Counted from the stretch's first letter, positions 1 to 10,256 are shown. The stretch: 64,000 nucleotides of DNA from Streptomyces carminius (GCF_002794255.1 NZ_PGGW01000060.1:1-64000); one strand, 5' to 3'. The notes: generated from the sequence alone by a model not told the origin. Numbers and translations are program-made.

Positions 1-410
1 TTGAGAAGACTGCCTTGCAGTTCGGCACGGAGGTCCGGGGTCAGCACCGTACCCGCGCGATCCACCAGCAGCGCCATCTCATAACCCACCAGACCGATGT
101 CCGCGTCCGGATGGGCCAGCACCGCCAGCGAGGAACCGTCGGAGATCGACATGATGAAAAGGAACCCACGCTCCATCTCCACCACCGTCTGATTCACCGC
201 ACCCCCCTCGAAGATGCGCGACGCACCAGCGGTCAGCGAGGTCAGCCCCGACGCGACCGCCGCCAACTGATCGGCACGGTCCCGCGGGAACCCCTCGGAC
301 ATGGCCAGAAGGAGGCCGTCGGCGGAGACCACCACCGTGTGCGACACCCCCGGGGTGTTGTCCACGAAGTTGGTGATCAACCAGTTCAGGTTCTGCGCCG
401 CCTGGCTCAT
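1..410 (-). CDS. cvnB: Roadblock/LC7-domain protein of a conservon (CvnB-like), 3' end outside window
   Basis: Starts at the ATG at 410 with MSQAAQNLNW and stays open to the window edge, giving about 137 residues. The last base pair of a codon and the stop lie outside, so the gene is cut only at its very end. Sequence and length fit the small roadblock/LC7 proteins (dynein-light-chain-like) that follow the sensor kinase in actinobacterial conservons, with the typical segments DNTPGVSHTVVVSADGLLL and EGGAVNQTVVEMERGFLFIM. In conservons these proteins partner a small DUF742 protein and a Ras-like GTPase in a membrane-associated, GPCR-like complex; that is family knowledge. It begins 9 bases after the kinase stop on the same strand, so the two are very likely cotranscribed. 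DUF742 and GTPase genes are expected just left of the window. Confidence 0.9.
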   Translation of the reverse strand, partial: MSQAAQNLNWLITNFVDNTPGVSHTVVVSADGLLLAMSEGFPRDRADQLAAVASGLTSLTAGASRIFEGGAVNQTVVEMERGFLFIMSISDGSSLAVLAHPDADIGLVGYEMALLVDRAGTVLTPDLRAELQGSLL

Positions 411-419
411 CGGACTCAA

Positions 420-3400
420 CTAACGCTCCTGCTGGTAGGTGGGGCCTGTACCGCGGCTGCCGCTGGCCTGGCCGTTTCCGGCCTGTCGACCCTGCTGGAT
501 GCCCCGGCGGAGATTGGTCAGTCGGCCGCGGACGTCGGCGGGCGCCCGCGAGACCTGCGGGCCGGCCGGCGCGGTCTGCCGCTGCTGTGCGGTACCCGCG
601 ACCAGGTTGGCACGCGGTACACGGCGCGGCAGCCCGGAAGTGGTGACTCCGCCCGAGGCGGGCTGCCGGAGCTGCTCGGCGCGGCGCCAGCGCTCGTCGT
701 TCGGGCTGTCCTGCCAGCCGCCGGCACCCGCACCGCCGGTGCTGCGCTCACCACCGGTGGCGGGCTCCCTGCGCGGCGGCTGCGGAGCCGGTGCGGAGGG
801 TGCGGGAGCGGCCGGGGCGGGACCTCCGGTCTCCGGCTGGTGCCGAGGCGCTCCCGCGAAGCGGGAATCGCCCGTGGGGGGCGCGGAGGACGCGGCCTCC
901 TGAGCGGCTCGCCTGGAATTGAACCAGTTGCTCTCGACCGACTCGAAGATCGGGGTCCGCTCGTTCGAGCCGACGGCGGCCGCCGAGCTGCCGGGCAGCT
1001 CGTAACCGGCACCGTTCTGGGGGGCGGGGAAACCCGGCTGGGTGTACTGCCCCGTCGGCTGGGGTGCGGACGCCTGCGGACGCGGGAACTGCCCCGTGTC
1101 CTGCGGACCCTGCGGACGCGGGAACTGCCCCGTGTCCTGCGGACCCTGCGGACGCGGGAACTGCCCCGTGTCCTGCGGACCCTGCGGACGCGGGAACTGC
1201 CCCGTGTCCTGCGGACCGGCGTTCGGTTCCAGCCGCGGGAACTGCGCCGTCTCCTCGAGACCGGCGGACTGCTGGTACGCATCACCCCGGTCGGGACGGG
1301 CGTACTCCCCGGTGGCCCCGGCCTCCTCATGACCGCGCGGCGTGTCGGAGACCTGGTGCGGACCGGGCATCCGGTCACGCGGTCCGTCGGCCCAGCTCGG
1401 GCGTCGACCGTCCGATCCGGGGGGCAGCTCGCCCGCGGGGACGCCGTCACGCTGCGGGAAGCGGTTCGCGGAAGGCTCGGGGCGCGCCTCGGCACCGAAG
1501 GCGTTCACGGCACCCGCGCCCGCCGCCGGGGAGCCCGCCCTGTGCCGGGGAGGCTGTCCGTGCTGTCCGGGCTGTCCGGGAGGGCCGGCGGGACGGGGCG
1601 GAGCGCCGAACCCGCCGTCCGCCGGAGCGCCACCACCCGGCAGGGCCGCACGCGAGGAGCCGCCCTGGACCTGGTTGCGGGTGGGCAATCCACCGAGCCT
1701 GCTGGTGCCGGGCGGGGTTCCGCCGCCGCTCTGCGGCTCGCGCCGGAGCGTGGCGGACGGAGCGGCGCCCTGGCCGTTGTCGGCACCGGCTCCGGGCTTC
1801 TTCGGCTGTCCGTCGCGCTGGGTGACGTCGACCGGGAGCATGACCAGCGCGGTCGTACCGCCGGAGTCGGAGGGGCGCAGCTGGATGCGGATGCCGTGCC
1901 GCAGGGAGAGGCGGCCGACCACGAACAGGCCCATGCGGCGGGAGACCGAGACGTCGACCGTCGGCGGGTTGGCCAGCCGCTCGTTGATCGCCGCCAGGTC
2001 CTCGGGCGACAGCCCGATGCCGGTGTCGTGGATCTCGACCAGTACCCGGCCGTCGGGCAGGGCGTGGCCGGTGACCTTGACCTTGGTCTGCGGGGAGGAG
2101 AACGAGGTGGCGTTCTCCAGCAGCTCGGCCAGCAGGTGCACCAGGTCGTTGACGATCCGGCCGGCGACCTCGGTGGTGGGCACGGAGCTCAGCTCGATGC
2201 GCTCGTACTGCTCCACCTCGGACGCGGCGGCGCGCAGCACGTCCACTAGCGGCACCGGGCGCGTCCAGCGGCGGCCGGGCTCCTCACCGGCGAGAACCAG
2301 CAGGTTCTCGCCGTTGCGGCGCATACGGGTCGCCAGGTGGTCCAGCTTGAACAGCGAGGAGAGCTGGTCCGGGTCGGCCTCGCGGGACTCCAGTTCGGAG
2401 ATCAGCGACAGCTGGCGCTGGATCAGGCCCTGGCTGCGGCGCGAGAGGTTGGTGAACATCGCGTTGACGTTCCCCCGCAGCAGCGCCTGCTCGGCGGCGA
2501 GGCGGACCGCCTCCCGGTGGACGTCGTCGAACGCCGCGGCCACCCGGCCGATCTCGTCCCGGCTGTGCACACCGACGGACTTCACGGAGGTGTCCACGTC
2601 CTGCGGGTCGGCCTCGGAGAGCTGCTTGACCAGCTCGGGCAGCCTGCGGTGGGCCACTTCCTGCGCGGTGTCCTGCAGTCGGCGGAGCGAGCGGACCATG
2701 GAGCGGGCCACGACGAACGCGCCGACCAGCGAGATGCCGAGCACGAGCAGGACGAGGACGCCGTTGACGAAGGCCGCCTGCTGGGCGTCCGCCCGCAGTC
2801 GGCGTGCCTGCTCGTCCATCTGGGTGAGCAGGGATTCCTCGATCTTGCTCATCTGCTCGATCTTGACCCGGTCCTGGTCGAACCAGTCCAGGTACGAGCG
2901 GTTCTCGCGTGAGATGCCCTCGCGGTCCTTCACCACGCGCTCGGCGTACTGGTCGGCCGAGGTGATGTTGACGATGCCCTCGTCGAGCGGCTTGGTGAGT
3001 TCGGCCGCCTCGCCGCCGCCGTAGATCTCGGTGAAGCGCTTACGGGCAGCGCTCTCGGACTCCCAGGCGCTCCGGAGGAAGAGGTGGTCGTTCTCCGAGA
3101 GCTTCGGGCCGTCCTCGTGGGCCAGGCCGGCGCTGATGATCGCGCGCTGCATGGAGGCGTACTCCTTGGCGGAGGAGAACGCGGCCAGCGCGCGGGTGCT
3201 CTTGATCATCTCCGGGTTGCTGGTGGCCTGCGCCATGTCCTGCGACAGGTTCAGCAGCGAATCGATCAGCTGGTTGTAGTCGTTGACCGTCTGGGAGACG
3301 TTGTTCGGGTTCTCGTACGCCCGGTCCCGGATGGTCTTGAGCCTGTTGAGCTGCCGGTTGACCTCGGTGACCGTCGCCCGGACGCCGGAGAGCGTGTCGT

Positions 3401-3935
3401 CCTCGGCGTCGGCGATCTGGCCGGCGGCGTCGAAGAAGGCCACCTTGACCTGGTCGGTCTCCTCGCGCGGCCCGACGACTGCCTCGTCCTTGGGATTGCC
3501 GGTGCCGGTCAGCGGACCTGCCGAGTTGTCCCGCTCCTCCTGGAGGGCCGCCGCCAGCTCGGTGGCGTGCTCGGTCATCTCCGTGAGCAGCTTCATGCTG
3601 TCGAGCTGCTCGACCTCGGTCAGCGAACTGTTGATGCGCAGCGCGCCCAGCGAGGTGGCCGCCACGACCGGGAGAGCCAGCAGCGACACCAGACGGGTGT
3701 TGATGCTCCAGTTGCGCAGGGCGAGACGGGAGCCCGTCGAAACGGGCCCGTTGGGCTTCCCCCCGTCGGGCCGGCCGTCCGGCTGCGCGTTCGGACGCAT
3801 ACCTCCGTCGGTGTCGAGGGCCTGCTCCCGGCCACCGCTCTCCTGGGCGCGCTGGGGAGAGGAGCCGCGGTCGCTCGCACCACGCAGCTCCGGGTCCCCC
3901 ACAGCGCTGTCATCCCTCTTGAAACGTCCCTGCAC
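420..3935 (-). CDS. cvnA: Conservon sensor histidine kinase with nitrate/nitrite-sensing-type domain (CvnA-like)
   Basis: Encodes 1171 residues from a GTG start at 3935. Order: a charged N-terminal tail of about 80 residues, a membrane segment near residues 82-102, a helical extracytoplasmic NIT-type sensor region to about 385, a second membrane segment (about 386-413), HAMP, then a GHKL ATPase domain with the N-box segment LLENATSF and the G-box DTGIGLS. The last 450 residues are Pro/Gly/Gln-rich and probably disordered, with four near-identical 12-residue repeats (PQDTGQFPRPQG). No typical phospho-acceptor His motif stands out, which is common in conservon kinases. It is the first gene of a conservon, followed by cvnB. 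By recalled synteny it would be cvnA1; the number is an inference. The start could also be the Met at residue 46. Confidence 0.9.
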   Translation of the reverse strand: MQGRFKRDDSAVGDPELRGASDRGSSPQRAQESGGREQALDTDGGMRPNAQPDGRPDGGKPNGPVSTGSRLALRNWSINTRLVSLLALPVVAATSLGALRINSSLTEVEQLDSMKLLTEMTEHATELAAALQEERDNSAGPLTGTGNPKDEAVVGPREETDQVKVAFFDAAGQIADAEDDTLSGVRATVTEVNRQLNRLKTIRDRAYENPNNVSQTVNDYNQLIDSLLNLSQDMAQATSNPEMIKSTRALAAFSSAKEYASMQRAIISAGLAHEDGPKLSENDHLFLRSAWESESAARKRFTEIYGGGEAAELTKPLDEGIVNITSADQYAERVVKDREGISRENRSYLDWFDQDRVKIEQMSKIEESLLTQMDEQARRLRADAQQAAFVNGVLVLLVLGISLVGAFVVARSMVRSLRRLQDTAQEVAHRRLPELVKQLSEADPQDVDTSVKSVGVHSRDEIGRVAAAFDDVHREAVRLAAEQALLRGNVNAMFTNLSRRSQGLIQRQLSLISELESREADPDQLSSLFKLDHLATRMRRNGENLLVLAGEEPGRRWTRPVPLVDVLRAAASEVEQYERIELSSVPTTEVAGRIVNDLVHLLAELLENATSFSSPQTKVKVTGHALPDGRVLVEIHDTGIGLSPEDLAAINERLANPPTVDVSVSRRMGLFVVGRLSLRHGIRIQLRPSDSGGTTALVMLPVDVTQRDGQPKKPGAGADNGQGAAPSATLRREPQSGGGTPPGTSRLGGLPTRNQVQGGSSRAALPGGGAPADGGFGAPPRPAGPPGQPGQHGQPPRHRAGSPAAGAGAVNAFGAEARPEPSANRFPQRDGVPAGELPPGSDGRRPSWADGPRDRMPGPHQVSDTPRGHEEAGATGEYARPDRGDAYQQSAGLEETAQFPRLEPNAGPQDTGQFPRPQGPQDTGQFPRPQGPQDTGQFPRPQGPQDTGQFPRPQASAPQPTGQYTQPGFPAPQNGAGYELPGSSAAAVGSNERTPIFESVESNWFNSRRAAQEAASSAPPTGDSRFAGAPRHQPETGGPAPAAPAPSAPAPQPPRREPATGGERSTGGAGAGGWQDSPNDERWRRAEQLRQPASGGVTTSGLPRRVPRANLVAGTAQQRQTAPAGPQVSRAPADVRGRLTNLRRGIQQGRQAGNGQASGSRGTGPTYQQER
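1075..1217 (-). repeat. Four tandem 36-bp repeats inside the kinase gene
   Basis: Four back-to-back 36-bp units begin at 1075, 1111, 1147 and 1183. The first three are identical by eye and the fourth diverges only at its last base. The unit length is divisible by three, so each copy adds 12 residues of the Pro/Gln-rich tail without shifting frame. Copy number may vary between strains. Confidence 0.95.
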
Positions 3936-4373
3936 TAGCGTCGCAACCTCTGGACCAGGCGTCCCCCCGCGAACGGCGGAACGGTATCGAGTCGGGAAGG
4001 TCCGGAAGGACCCCCCTGACGGTCGTGAGTGACCGGCGCACCCTCAAGTCACCACCGCGCGGCGCTCCCTCTGCGCCCCCTGCGCGCCGGCTCGTCTGCG
4101 GCGGTCCGTGGAATTCCAGCACAGTGCAGGATCTCCAACAAGGGCCGTGGATAAGGCTGTGACATGCGTGACTCTGTGCAGGCGGGGCGTTGCTGAGGGT
4201 GCGGGACGACACCCCCATTGCGGACTTTTGGCAGCTAGTCCCCCGGGGGAGCGCGGGGGGCACCCGCTGCCCCGGTAGCGCCATCAGAGGGTGTTATGCC
4301 CGATTAGTCACTTGTTTGGCGATTGGCCAACCCGGGTACGGCGGGGTGATATGCGGCTTTTGCCCGGTGATTC
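3936..4373. promoter_or_regulatory. Divergent intergenic region between the conservon and a small gene
   Basis: This 438-base stretch lies between the leftward kinase gene and a rightward small ORF. I see no convincing gene in it, although an open frame (3910-4284 on the minus strand) crosses it without coding-like composition. It is less GC-rich near 4290-4340, as expected for a promoter zone, and must hold the conservon promoter. I cannot assign -10/-35 boxes with confidence. Confidence 0.35.
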
Positions 4374-4682
4374 GTGAGTAAAATCACAGACGGATCGTTA
4401 CCTGAGTCATCCCTGGCGGGGAACAGGGACCCTTACGCTCAGCTTTACACAGCAGCGGTGAACGACAAGAAGGCGAACGGGGCAGAGTCCGTGAAGACGA
4501 CGATGATCATGCGCAATGTTGCCAACCCGCAGCGAACCACCCTGGTCCACCTGGAGAACGCCGACGAACTCACCCCGGTGCCCCAGGTCGAGCGGGCGGG
4601 CGCGCAGGACGCGGAGGCAGCTCTGCCGCCCCAGACCGCCAACCCGCGGCGGACCGTTCTGGTGGACGCCCCCGCCGGCTGA
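4374..4682 (+). CDS. Small hypothetical protein, unknown function
   Basis: The longest reading is 102 residues from a GTG at 4374. Later starts at GTG 4458, GTG 4491 or ATG 4503 are possible, and none has a strong ribosome binding site. From residue 44 on (MIMRNVANPQ) the sequence looks most protein-like, with two similar short blocks, NPQRTTLVHLE and NPRRTVLVDAP, suggesting an internal duplication. There is no membrane segment or signal peptide and I do not recognise a family. A stable hairpin directly after the stop supports a real transcript. It converges on the acyl-CoA carboxylase genes. Confidence 0.55.
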   Translation: MSKITDGSLPESSLAGNRDPYAQLYTAAVNDKKANGAESVKTTMIMRNVANPQRTTLVHLENADELTPVPQVERAGAQDAEAALPPQTANPRRTVLVDAPAG

Positions 4683-4695
4683 ACGCGGTGGACCG

Positions 4696-4735
4696 CTCCG
4701 GCCCCGTCTCCCTTTCCGGGGAGGCGGGGCCGGAG
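4696..4735. terminator. GC-rich hairpin between convergent genes
   Basis: The arm CTCCGGCCCCG (4696-4706) pairs with CGGGGCCGGAG near 4725-4735, with further pairing inside. It lies 14 bases after the small gene stop and 24 bases from the accE stop, so it can serve both transcripts. No U-tract is evident, as is usual in Streptomyces. Confidence 0.7.
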
Positions 4736-4758
4736 GCGTGTACGGGGGCCGGGGCGGA

Positions 4759-4971
4759 TCAGCCCTGCCAGCTGTGGGGGGCGCGGTAGCCGAGACCGCG
4801 CTCCAGCCGGCGCCAGCGAGCCGGAGCGCGGCGCGGGCCGGCGGCGGGGCCGGTACCGGCCGCGGCGGCGCGGGCCAGCAGCAGCGCGGTGACCGCGGCG
4901 AGTTCCTCCTCGGAGGCATGTCCCTTCTCGACACGGACCACACCGGTGGTTCCGGCAGCGGAAGTACTCAC
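4759..4971 (-). CDS. accE: Acyl-CoA carboxylase epsilon subunit
   Basis: Encodes 70 residues, the size of the small actinobacterial AccE/PccE subunits that bind the carboxyltransferase beta subunit and stimulate the acyl-CoA carboxylase holoenzyme. The N-terminal part (VVRVEKGHASEEELAAVTAL) is the family's most conserved stretch, followed by an Ala-rich helix and a basic, Trp-containing C-terminus ending APHSWQG. It lies 103 bases downstream of the beta subunit gene on the same strand, the usual accB-accE arrangement. The biotinylated alpha subunit is not in this window. Confidence 0.88.
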   Translation of the reverse strand: MSTSAAGTTGVVRVEKGHASEEELAAVTALLLARAAAAGTGPAAGPRRAPARWRRLERGLGYRAPHSWQG

Positions 4972-5074
4972 AGCACACTCTCCAACACGATCGGCCCGAC
5001 GGCCTCTGAACGGGGACGGGAAGGGGCGTTCGGGAAACCGCGGGTCATCGGCGGCCCCGGGGGTGGTCGGCGCT

Positions 5075-6658
<1,584 letters not shown>

Positions 6659-6792
6659 GTACAGACCCTACGAAACAGCCCCGCCATTCACCGTCGTCAG
6701 ATTCGTACAGTCTCCGCCCGGGATTCATGGCCACGCTGGACAGAACTGCACCTCGGATGCCACGTACACCAGGGAAGACTCCGAGTTTCGGC

Positions 6793-6825
6793 GTCGCGCA
6801 CTGTGAGGTTCCCACAGTGCGCGAC
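6793..6825 (-). terminator. Hairpin terminator after cimA
   Basis: Perfect 13-bp arms, GTCGCGCACTGTG (6793-6805) and CACAGTGCGCGAC (6813-6825), with a 7-base loop. It lies 43 bases beyond the cimA stop and separates that unit from the carboxylase operon. Confidence 0.85.
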
Positions 6826-6867
6826 GAGTGCGTTCCGAACGTGCGGCCGAGCTGCCGTGACGGTCGC

Positions 6868-8514
6868 TCAGCCCAGGGGCTCCACTCCGGCCCGCAGCAG
6901 CCCGTAGGTGTAGGCGTCGACGAGGGCGTGCCAGGAGGCGGCGATGACGTTGTCGGCGACCCCGACGGTGGACCATTCCTCCCTGCCGTCGCCGGTGGTG
7001 ACCAGCACCCGGGTGGTGGACTCGGTGCCGTGGGTGCCCGCCAGGATGCGGACCTTGTAGTCCACCAGCTCCATCTGGGCGAGTTCGGGGTAGATCCGCT
7101 CCAGGGCCAGCCGCAGCGCCCGGTCCAGGGCGTTGACGGGGCCGTTGCCCTCGGCGGTGGAGACGGTGCGCTCGCCCTTGGCCCACAGTTTCACGGTCGC
7201 CTCGTTGGCGTGGGAGCCGTCGGGCCGGTTCTCCACGATGGCGCGCCAGGACTCGGTGGTGAAGAAGCTCCGCGGCTGTTCCTCCGTCTCCTCCCGCAGC
7301 AGTTCCTGGCGCAGCAACAGCTCGAAGGACGCGTCGGCCGCCTCGTAGCTGTAGCCCCGCAGCTCGCGCTCCTTGACCCGCGCCACGATCCGGCCGACCA
7401 GCTCGCGGTCCCCGCTCAGGTCGATCCCCAGCTCCTTGCCCTTGAGCTCGATGGAGGCGCGGCCGGCCATGTCGGAGACCAGCATCCGCAGCCGGTTGCC
7501 GACCAGTTCGGGGTCGATGTGCTGGTAGAGGTCGGGGTCCACCTTGATGGCGGAGGCGTGCAGCCCGGCCTTGTGCGCGAAGGCGGACACGCCCACGTAC
7601 GGCTGGTGGGTGTCGGGGGTGAGGTTGACGACCTCCGCGATGGCGTGGGAGACGCGGGTCATCTCGCGCAGCCTGCCCTCGGGCAGGACGGCCATGCCGT
7701 ACTTGAGCTGGAGGGCGGCCACCACGGAGAAGAGGTTGGCGTTGCCCACCCGCTCGCCGTAGCCGTTGGCGGTGCACTGCACGTGGGTGGCGCCCGCGTC
7801 CACCGCGGCGAGGGTGTTGGCCACCGCGCAGCCGGTGTCGTCCTGCGCGTGGATGCCCAGCCTGGCGCCGGTGTCGGTGCGCACGGTCCGCACCACGGCC
7901 TGGACCTGGGCGGGGAGCATGCCGCCGTTGGTGTCGCACAGCACCACCACGTCCGCGCCCGCTTCGTGGGCGGTGCGCACCACCCATGTGGCGTACTCGG
8001 GATTGGCCAGGTAGCCGTCGAAGAAGTGCTCGCAGTCGACGAAGACCCGGCGTCCGGCCGCGCGCAGGTGCTCCACGGTGTCGCGGACCATCGCCAGGTT
8101 CTCCTCCAGCGTGGTGCGCAGCGCCAGCTCCACATGACGGTCGTGCGACTTGGCCACCAGGGTGACCACCGGCGCCTGCGACTCCAGCAGGGCCTGTACC
8201 TGCGGGTCCTCCGCGGCGGCGATCCCGGCCCGCCGGGTGGCGCCGAAGGCCACCAGCCGGGCGTGCCGGAAGTCGATCTCCTCCCGGGCGCGCCGGAAGA
8301 ACTCGGTGTCCCTGGGGTTGGCACCGGGCCAGCCGCCCTCGATGAAGCCGACGCCGAAGTCCTCCAGATGACGGGCGATGGTCAGCTTGTCCGTGACGGA
8401 GAGGTTGATCCCCTCCCGCTGCGCCCCGTCGCGGAGCGTGGTGTCGAAGACGTGGAACGCGTCACTGACGTGTGACGCGTCGCCGGAGTGCTGGGCGTCC
8501 GCGGTCTCGGTCAT
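6868..8514 (-). CDS. cimA: Citramalate synthase / alpha-isopropylmalate synthase family (CimA-like)
   Basis: Encodes 548 residues from ATG 8514, chosen because GGAG lies at good spacing before it; a longer reading to 8565 lacks a site. The HMGL-like TIM barrel begins with HVFDTTLRDGAQREGINLS, holding the catalytic Arg-Asp pair, and continues with the family signature HAQDDTGCAVANTLAA, which supplies metal-binding His. The C-terminal 130 residues form a LeuA-type allosteric dimer domain. The family converts pyruvate and acetyl-CoA to citramalate for threonine-independent isoleucine synthesis, or acts as isopropylmalate synthase. EGGWPGANPRDTEFF is typical of the CimA-type branch. Neighbouring ilvE and leuB fit. 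A leader peptide and terminator upstream suggest attenuation. Confidence 0.88.
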   Translation of the reverse strand: MTETADAQHSGDASHVSDAFHVFDTTLRDGAQREGINLSVTDKLTIARHLEDFGVGFIEGGWPGANPRDTEFFRRAREEIDFRHARLVAFGATRRAGIAAAEDPQVQALLESQAPVVTLVAKSHDRHVELALRTTLEENLAMVRDTVEHLRAAGRRVFVDCEHFFDGYLANPEYATWVVRTAHEAGADVVVLCDTNGGMLPAQVQAVVRTVRTDTGARLGIHAQDDTGCAVANTLAAVDAGATHVQCTANGYGERVGNANLFSVVAALQLKYGMAVLPEGRLREMTRVSHAIAEVVNLTPDTHQPYVGVSAFAHKAGLHASAIKVDPDLYQHIDPELVGNRLRMLVSDMAGRASIELKGKELGIDLSGDRELVGRIVARVKERELRGYSYEAADASFELLLRQELLREETEEQPRSFFTTESWRAIVENRPDGSHANEATVKLWAKGERTVSTAEGNGPVNALDRALRLALERIYPELAQMELVDYKVRILAGTHGTESTTRVLVTTGDGREEWSTVGVADNVIAASWHALVDAYTYGLLRAGVEPLG

Positions 8515-8618
8515 GCTGGTCTGGCTCCTGTCGGATGAGTGAAGTTCCGGAAGGTTCGGCTCCACTTGTCCCCATCATCCCTCACGCCCTCGTCCCGGCC
8601 GGATGGGGCCGGAAAACG

Positions 8619-8644
8619 AAAAAACCCCTCGCGGGTGCGAGAGG
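8619..8644 (-). terminator. Intrinsic terminator/attenuator upstream of cimA
   Basis: Read on the minus strand, CCTCTCGC (8644-8637), loop ACCC, GCGAGGGG (8632-8625) is followed by six T (8624-8619). It is a true stem plus U-tract, rare in this GC-rich window, and lies 105 bases before the cimA start and 58 bases after the leader peptide stop. The position fits a transcription attenuator rather than a terminator for an upstream gene. Confidence 0.8.
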
Positions 8645-8701
8645 TCTGCGCGCGGGTCTGGGACACGGTGTCCGCGACCGCACTGGGTAGTACGGAGGCG
8701 G

Positions 8702-8752
8702 TCACTGCGGACCGGCGCGCCTGCTGCCAATAATCATGGCGGACGAAGGCAT
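8702..8752 (-). CDS. Candidate cimA leader peptide with two adjacent Ile codons
   Basis: A short frame reads MPSSAMIIGSRRAGPQ from ATG 8752, or MIIGSRRAGPQ from ATG 8737, and stops at 8702. It has two consecutive ATT isoleucine codons, which are rare in this genome where ATC dominates. It sits just before an intrinsic terminator and cimA. Stalling at Ile codons when charged tRNA-Ile is short would be the expected attenuation signal for an isoleucine-route enzyme. No strong ribosome binding site is visible before either ATG, the main weakness. This is inference from layout. Confidence 0.5.
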   Translation of the reverse strand: MPSSAMIIGSRRAGPQ

Positions 8753-8820
8753 GGACGCAGTCTGGCACGGATGCGGGCCGGGCGGGAAGCGGTCTCACCA
8801 TGTGGAAACCCGAACCCGGG

Positions 8821-8853
8821 GGGGCGGTCGGCGGCCGGGCCGCCGACCGCCCC
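8821..8853 (-). terminator. Long hairpin after ilvE
   Basis: GGGGCGGTCGGCGGC pairs with GCCGCCGACCGCCCC, a perfect 15-bp stem with a very short loop, 40 bases past the ilvE stop. It also separates ilvE from the cimA leader region downstream. Confidence 0.85.
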
Positions 8854-8892
8854 CCCCGGGGCCAGGACACCCCGGGCGGCGCGCGGCGGCGC

Positions 8893-9996
8893 TCAGCCCA
8901 GCCGGTGCATCCAGCCGTGCGGGTCCGCCGCGCGGCCGGTCTGGACGGCGAGCAGCGCCTCCCGCAGCCGCATCGTGATCTCACCGGGCTCGCCGTCGCC
9001 GACGGTCCACTCCGCGTGCGCGGACTTCACCGAACCGACGGGGGTGATGACGGCCGCGGTGCCGCAGGCGAACACCTCGCTGATCGAGCCGTCGGCGTTG
9101 CCCTCGCGCCACTCCTCGGCGGAGATGAGCCGCTCCTCGGTGCGGTAGCCCAGGTCGGAGGCGATGCTCAGCAGCGAGTCGCGGGTGATGCCGGCCAGCA
9201 GGGTGCCGGTCAGTTTGGGGGTGACGATGGTGGCGTCCCCGCCCGAGCCGGACACGAAGTACAGGTTCATGCCGCCCACCTCCTCGATCCAGCGGCGCTC
9301 CACGGCGTCCAGGTACACCACCTGGGCACAGCCGTGCTCGGCGGCCTCGGCCTGGGCGAGGAGGGACGCGGCGTAGTTGCCGCCCGTCTTCGCCTCCCCC
9401 GTGCCGCCGGGAGCGGCACGCACGTACTCCTGCGACAGCCACACCGAGACCGGCTTGACGCCACTGGGGAAGTACGCGCCCGCGGGCGAGGCGATCACCA
9501 TGAACAGGTACTCGTCGGCGGGCCTGACGCCGAGTCCGACCTCCGTGGCGAACATGAAGGGCCGCAGGTACAGCGACTGCTCCCCCTCGCCGGGCACCCA
9601 CGCCCGGTCCTGCCGCACCAGCAGGTCGCACGCCTCGATGAAGGCCTCCACCGGCAGCTCGGGCATCGCCATGCGGCGCGCGGACCGCCTGAAGCGCTCG
9701 GCGTTGGAGTCCGGGCGGAAGAGCGCGACCGAGCCGTCGGCCTGGCGGTACGCCTTCAGCCCTTCGAAGATCGTCTGGGAGTAGTGCAGCGTCATGTTCG
9801 CCGGGTCCATCTGGAGCGGGGCGTACGGCTGGAGCTGCGCGTCGTGCCAGCCGCGGCCCTCGGTCCAGCGGATCGTGATCATGTGATCGGTGAAGTGCCG
9901 GCCGAAGCCGGGATCGGCGAGCACCGCCTCGCGCTCCGCGTCGGGCGTCAGGTGCGCGGAGGGCTTGAGGTCGAATTCGATACGGGGCGTCGTCAT
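8893..9996 (-). CDS. ilvE: Branched-chain amino acid aminotransferase
   Basis: Encodes 367 residues from ATG 9996 (MTTPRIEFDLKP), with AAGGAC upstream. It belongs to the fold-type IV PLP enzymes that exchange amino groups between glutamate and the keto acids of Leu, Ile and Val. The PLP lysine lies in AKTGGNYAASLLAQAEA, and LHYSQTIFEGLKAYR and EVGGMNLYFV are the usual substrate-site segments. The length matches BcaT/IlvE of about 360 residues. The 260-base gap upstream, after leuB, contains a leuB terminator and presumably the ilvE promoter. A 26-codon frame (ATG 10089, MPYYLRSAGR...) ends 9 bases after the putative ilvE ribosome binding site begins; I give it little weight. Confidence 0.93.
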   Translation of the reverse strand: MTTPRIEFDLKPSAHLTPDAEREAVLADPGFGRHFTDHMITIRWTEGRGWHDAQLQPYAPLQMDPANMTLHYSQTIFEGLKAYRQADGSVALFRPDSNAERFRRSARRMAMPELPVEAFIEACDLLVRQDRAWVPGEGEQSLYLRPFMFATEVGLGVRPADEYLFMVIASPAGAYFPSGVKPVSVWLSQEYVRAAPGGTGEAKTGGNYAASLLAQAEAAEHGCAQVVYLDAVERRWIEEVGGMNLYFVSGSGGDATIVTPKLTGTLLAGITRDSLLSIASDLGYRTEERLISAEEWREGNADGSISEVFACGTAAVITPVGSVKSAHAEWTVGDGEPGEITMRLREALLAVQTGRAADPHGWMHRLG

Positions 9997-10213
9997 CGTG
10001 AGCGCGTCCTTCACGTAAGTGTCCTGGCGGACCGCGCGCCCGTGCCCCCCGCAGCGCCGGGACGTCCGGCGCTCCGCAGGTAGTAGGGCATCCGAGTTTC
10101 CGCTCGGACGGCGGACCCGTGTCCGGAGACGTCGGGGAACGAGGCGCCGTGCGGCGGGCACGGATGGGCGGCCCTGGGGTAGATGGTCGCACCCAACCGC
10201 CGAGTAGCACAGC

Positions 10214-10237
10214 GGCCGGGCACTGGCGGGCCCGGCC
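10214..10237 (-). terminator. Probable leuB terminator
   Basis: GGCCGGGC and GCCCGGCC form an 8-bp stem about 20 bases beyond the leuB stop at 10257. It is shorter than the other hairpins in the window. Confidence 0.55.
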
Positions 10238-10256
10238 GGTGGTGTGCGGCGGGGCG

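Noticed and set aside
1075..1217. CRISPR array
   Set aside because: The units are contiguous and in frame with no spacers; it is a coding repeat. No CRISPR array was seen anywhere in the window.
15..2249. Very long + strand open frame opposite the conservon kinase
   Set aside because: It is the antisense shadow of a gene with strong third-position GC; its translation is low complexity and matches no family.
3910..4284. Minus strand frame in the conservon upstream region
   Set aside because: Composition and residue content are not coding-like and it would overlap the kinase start.
10011..10089. MPYYLRSAGR short frame before ilvE as an attenuation leader
   Set aside because: It has no run of branched-chain codons and no stem plus U-tract follows it.
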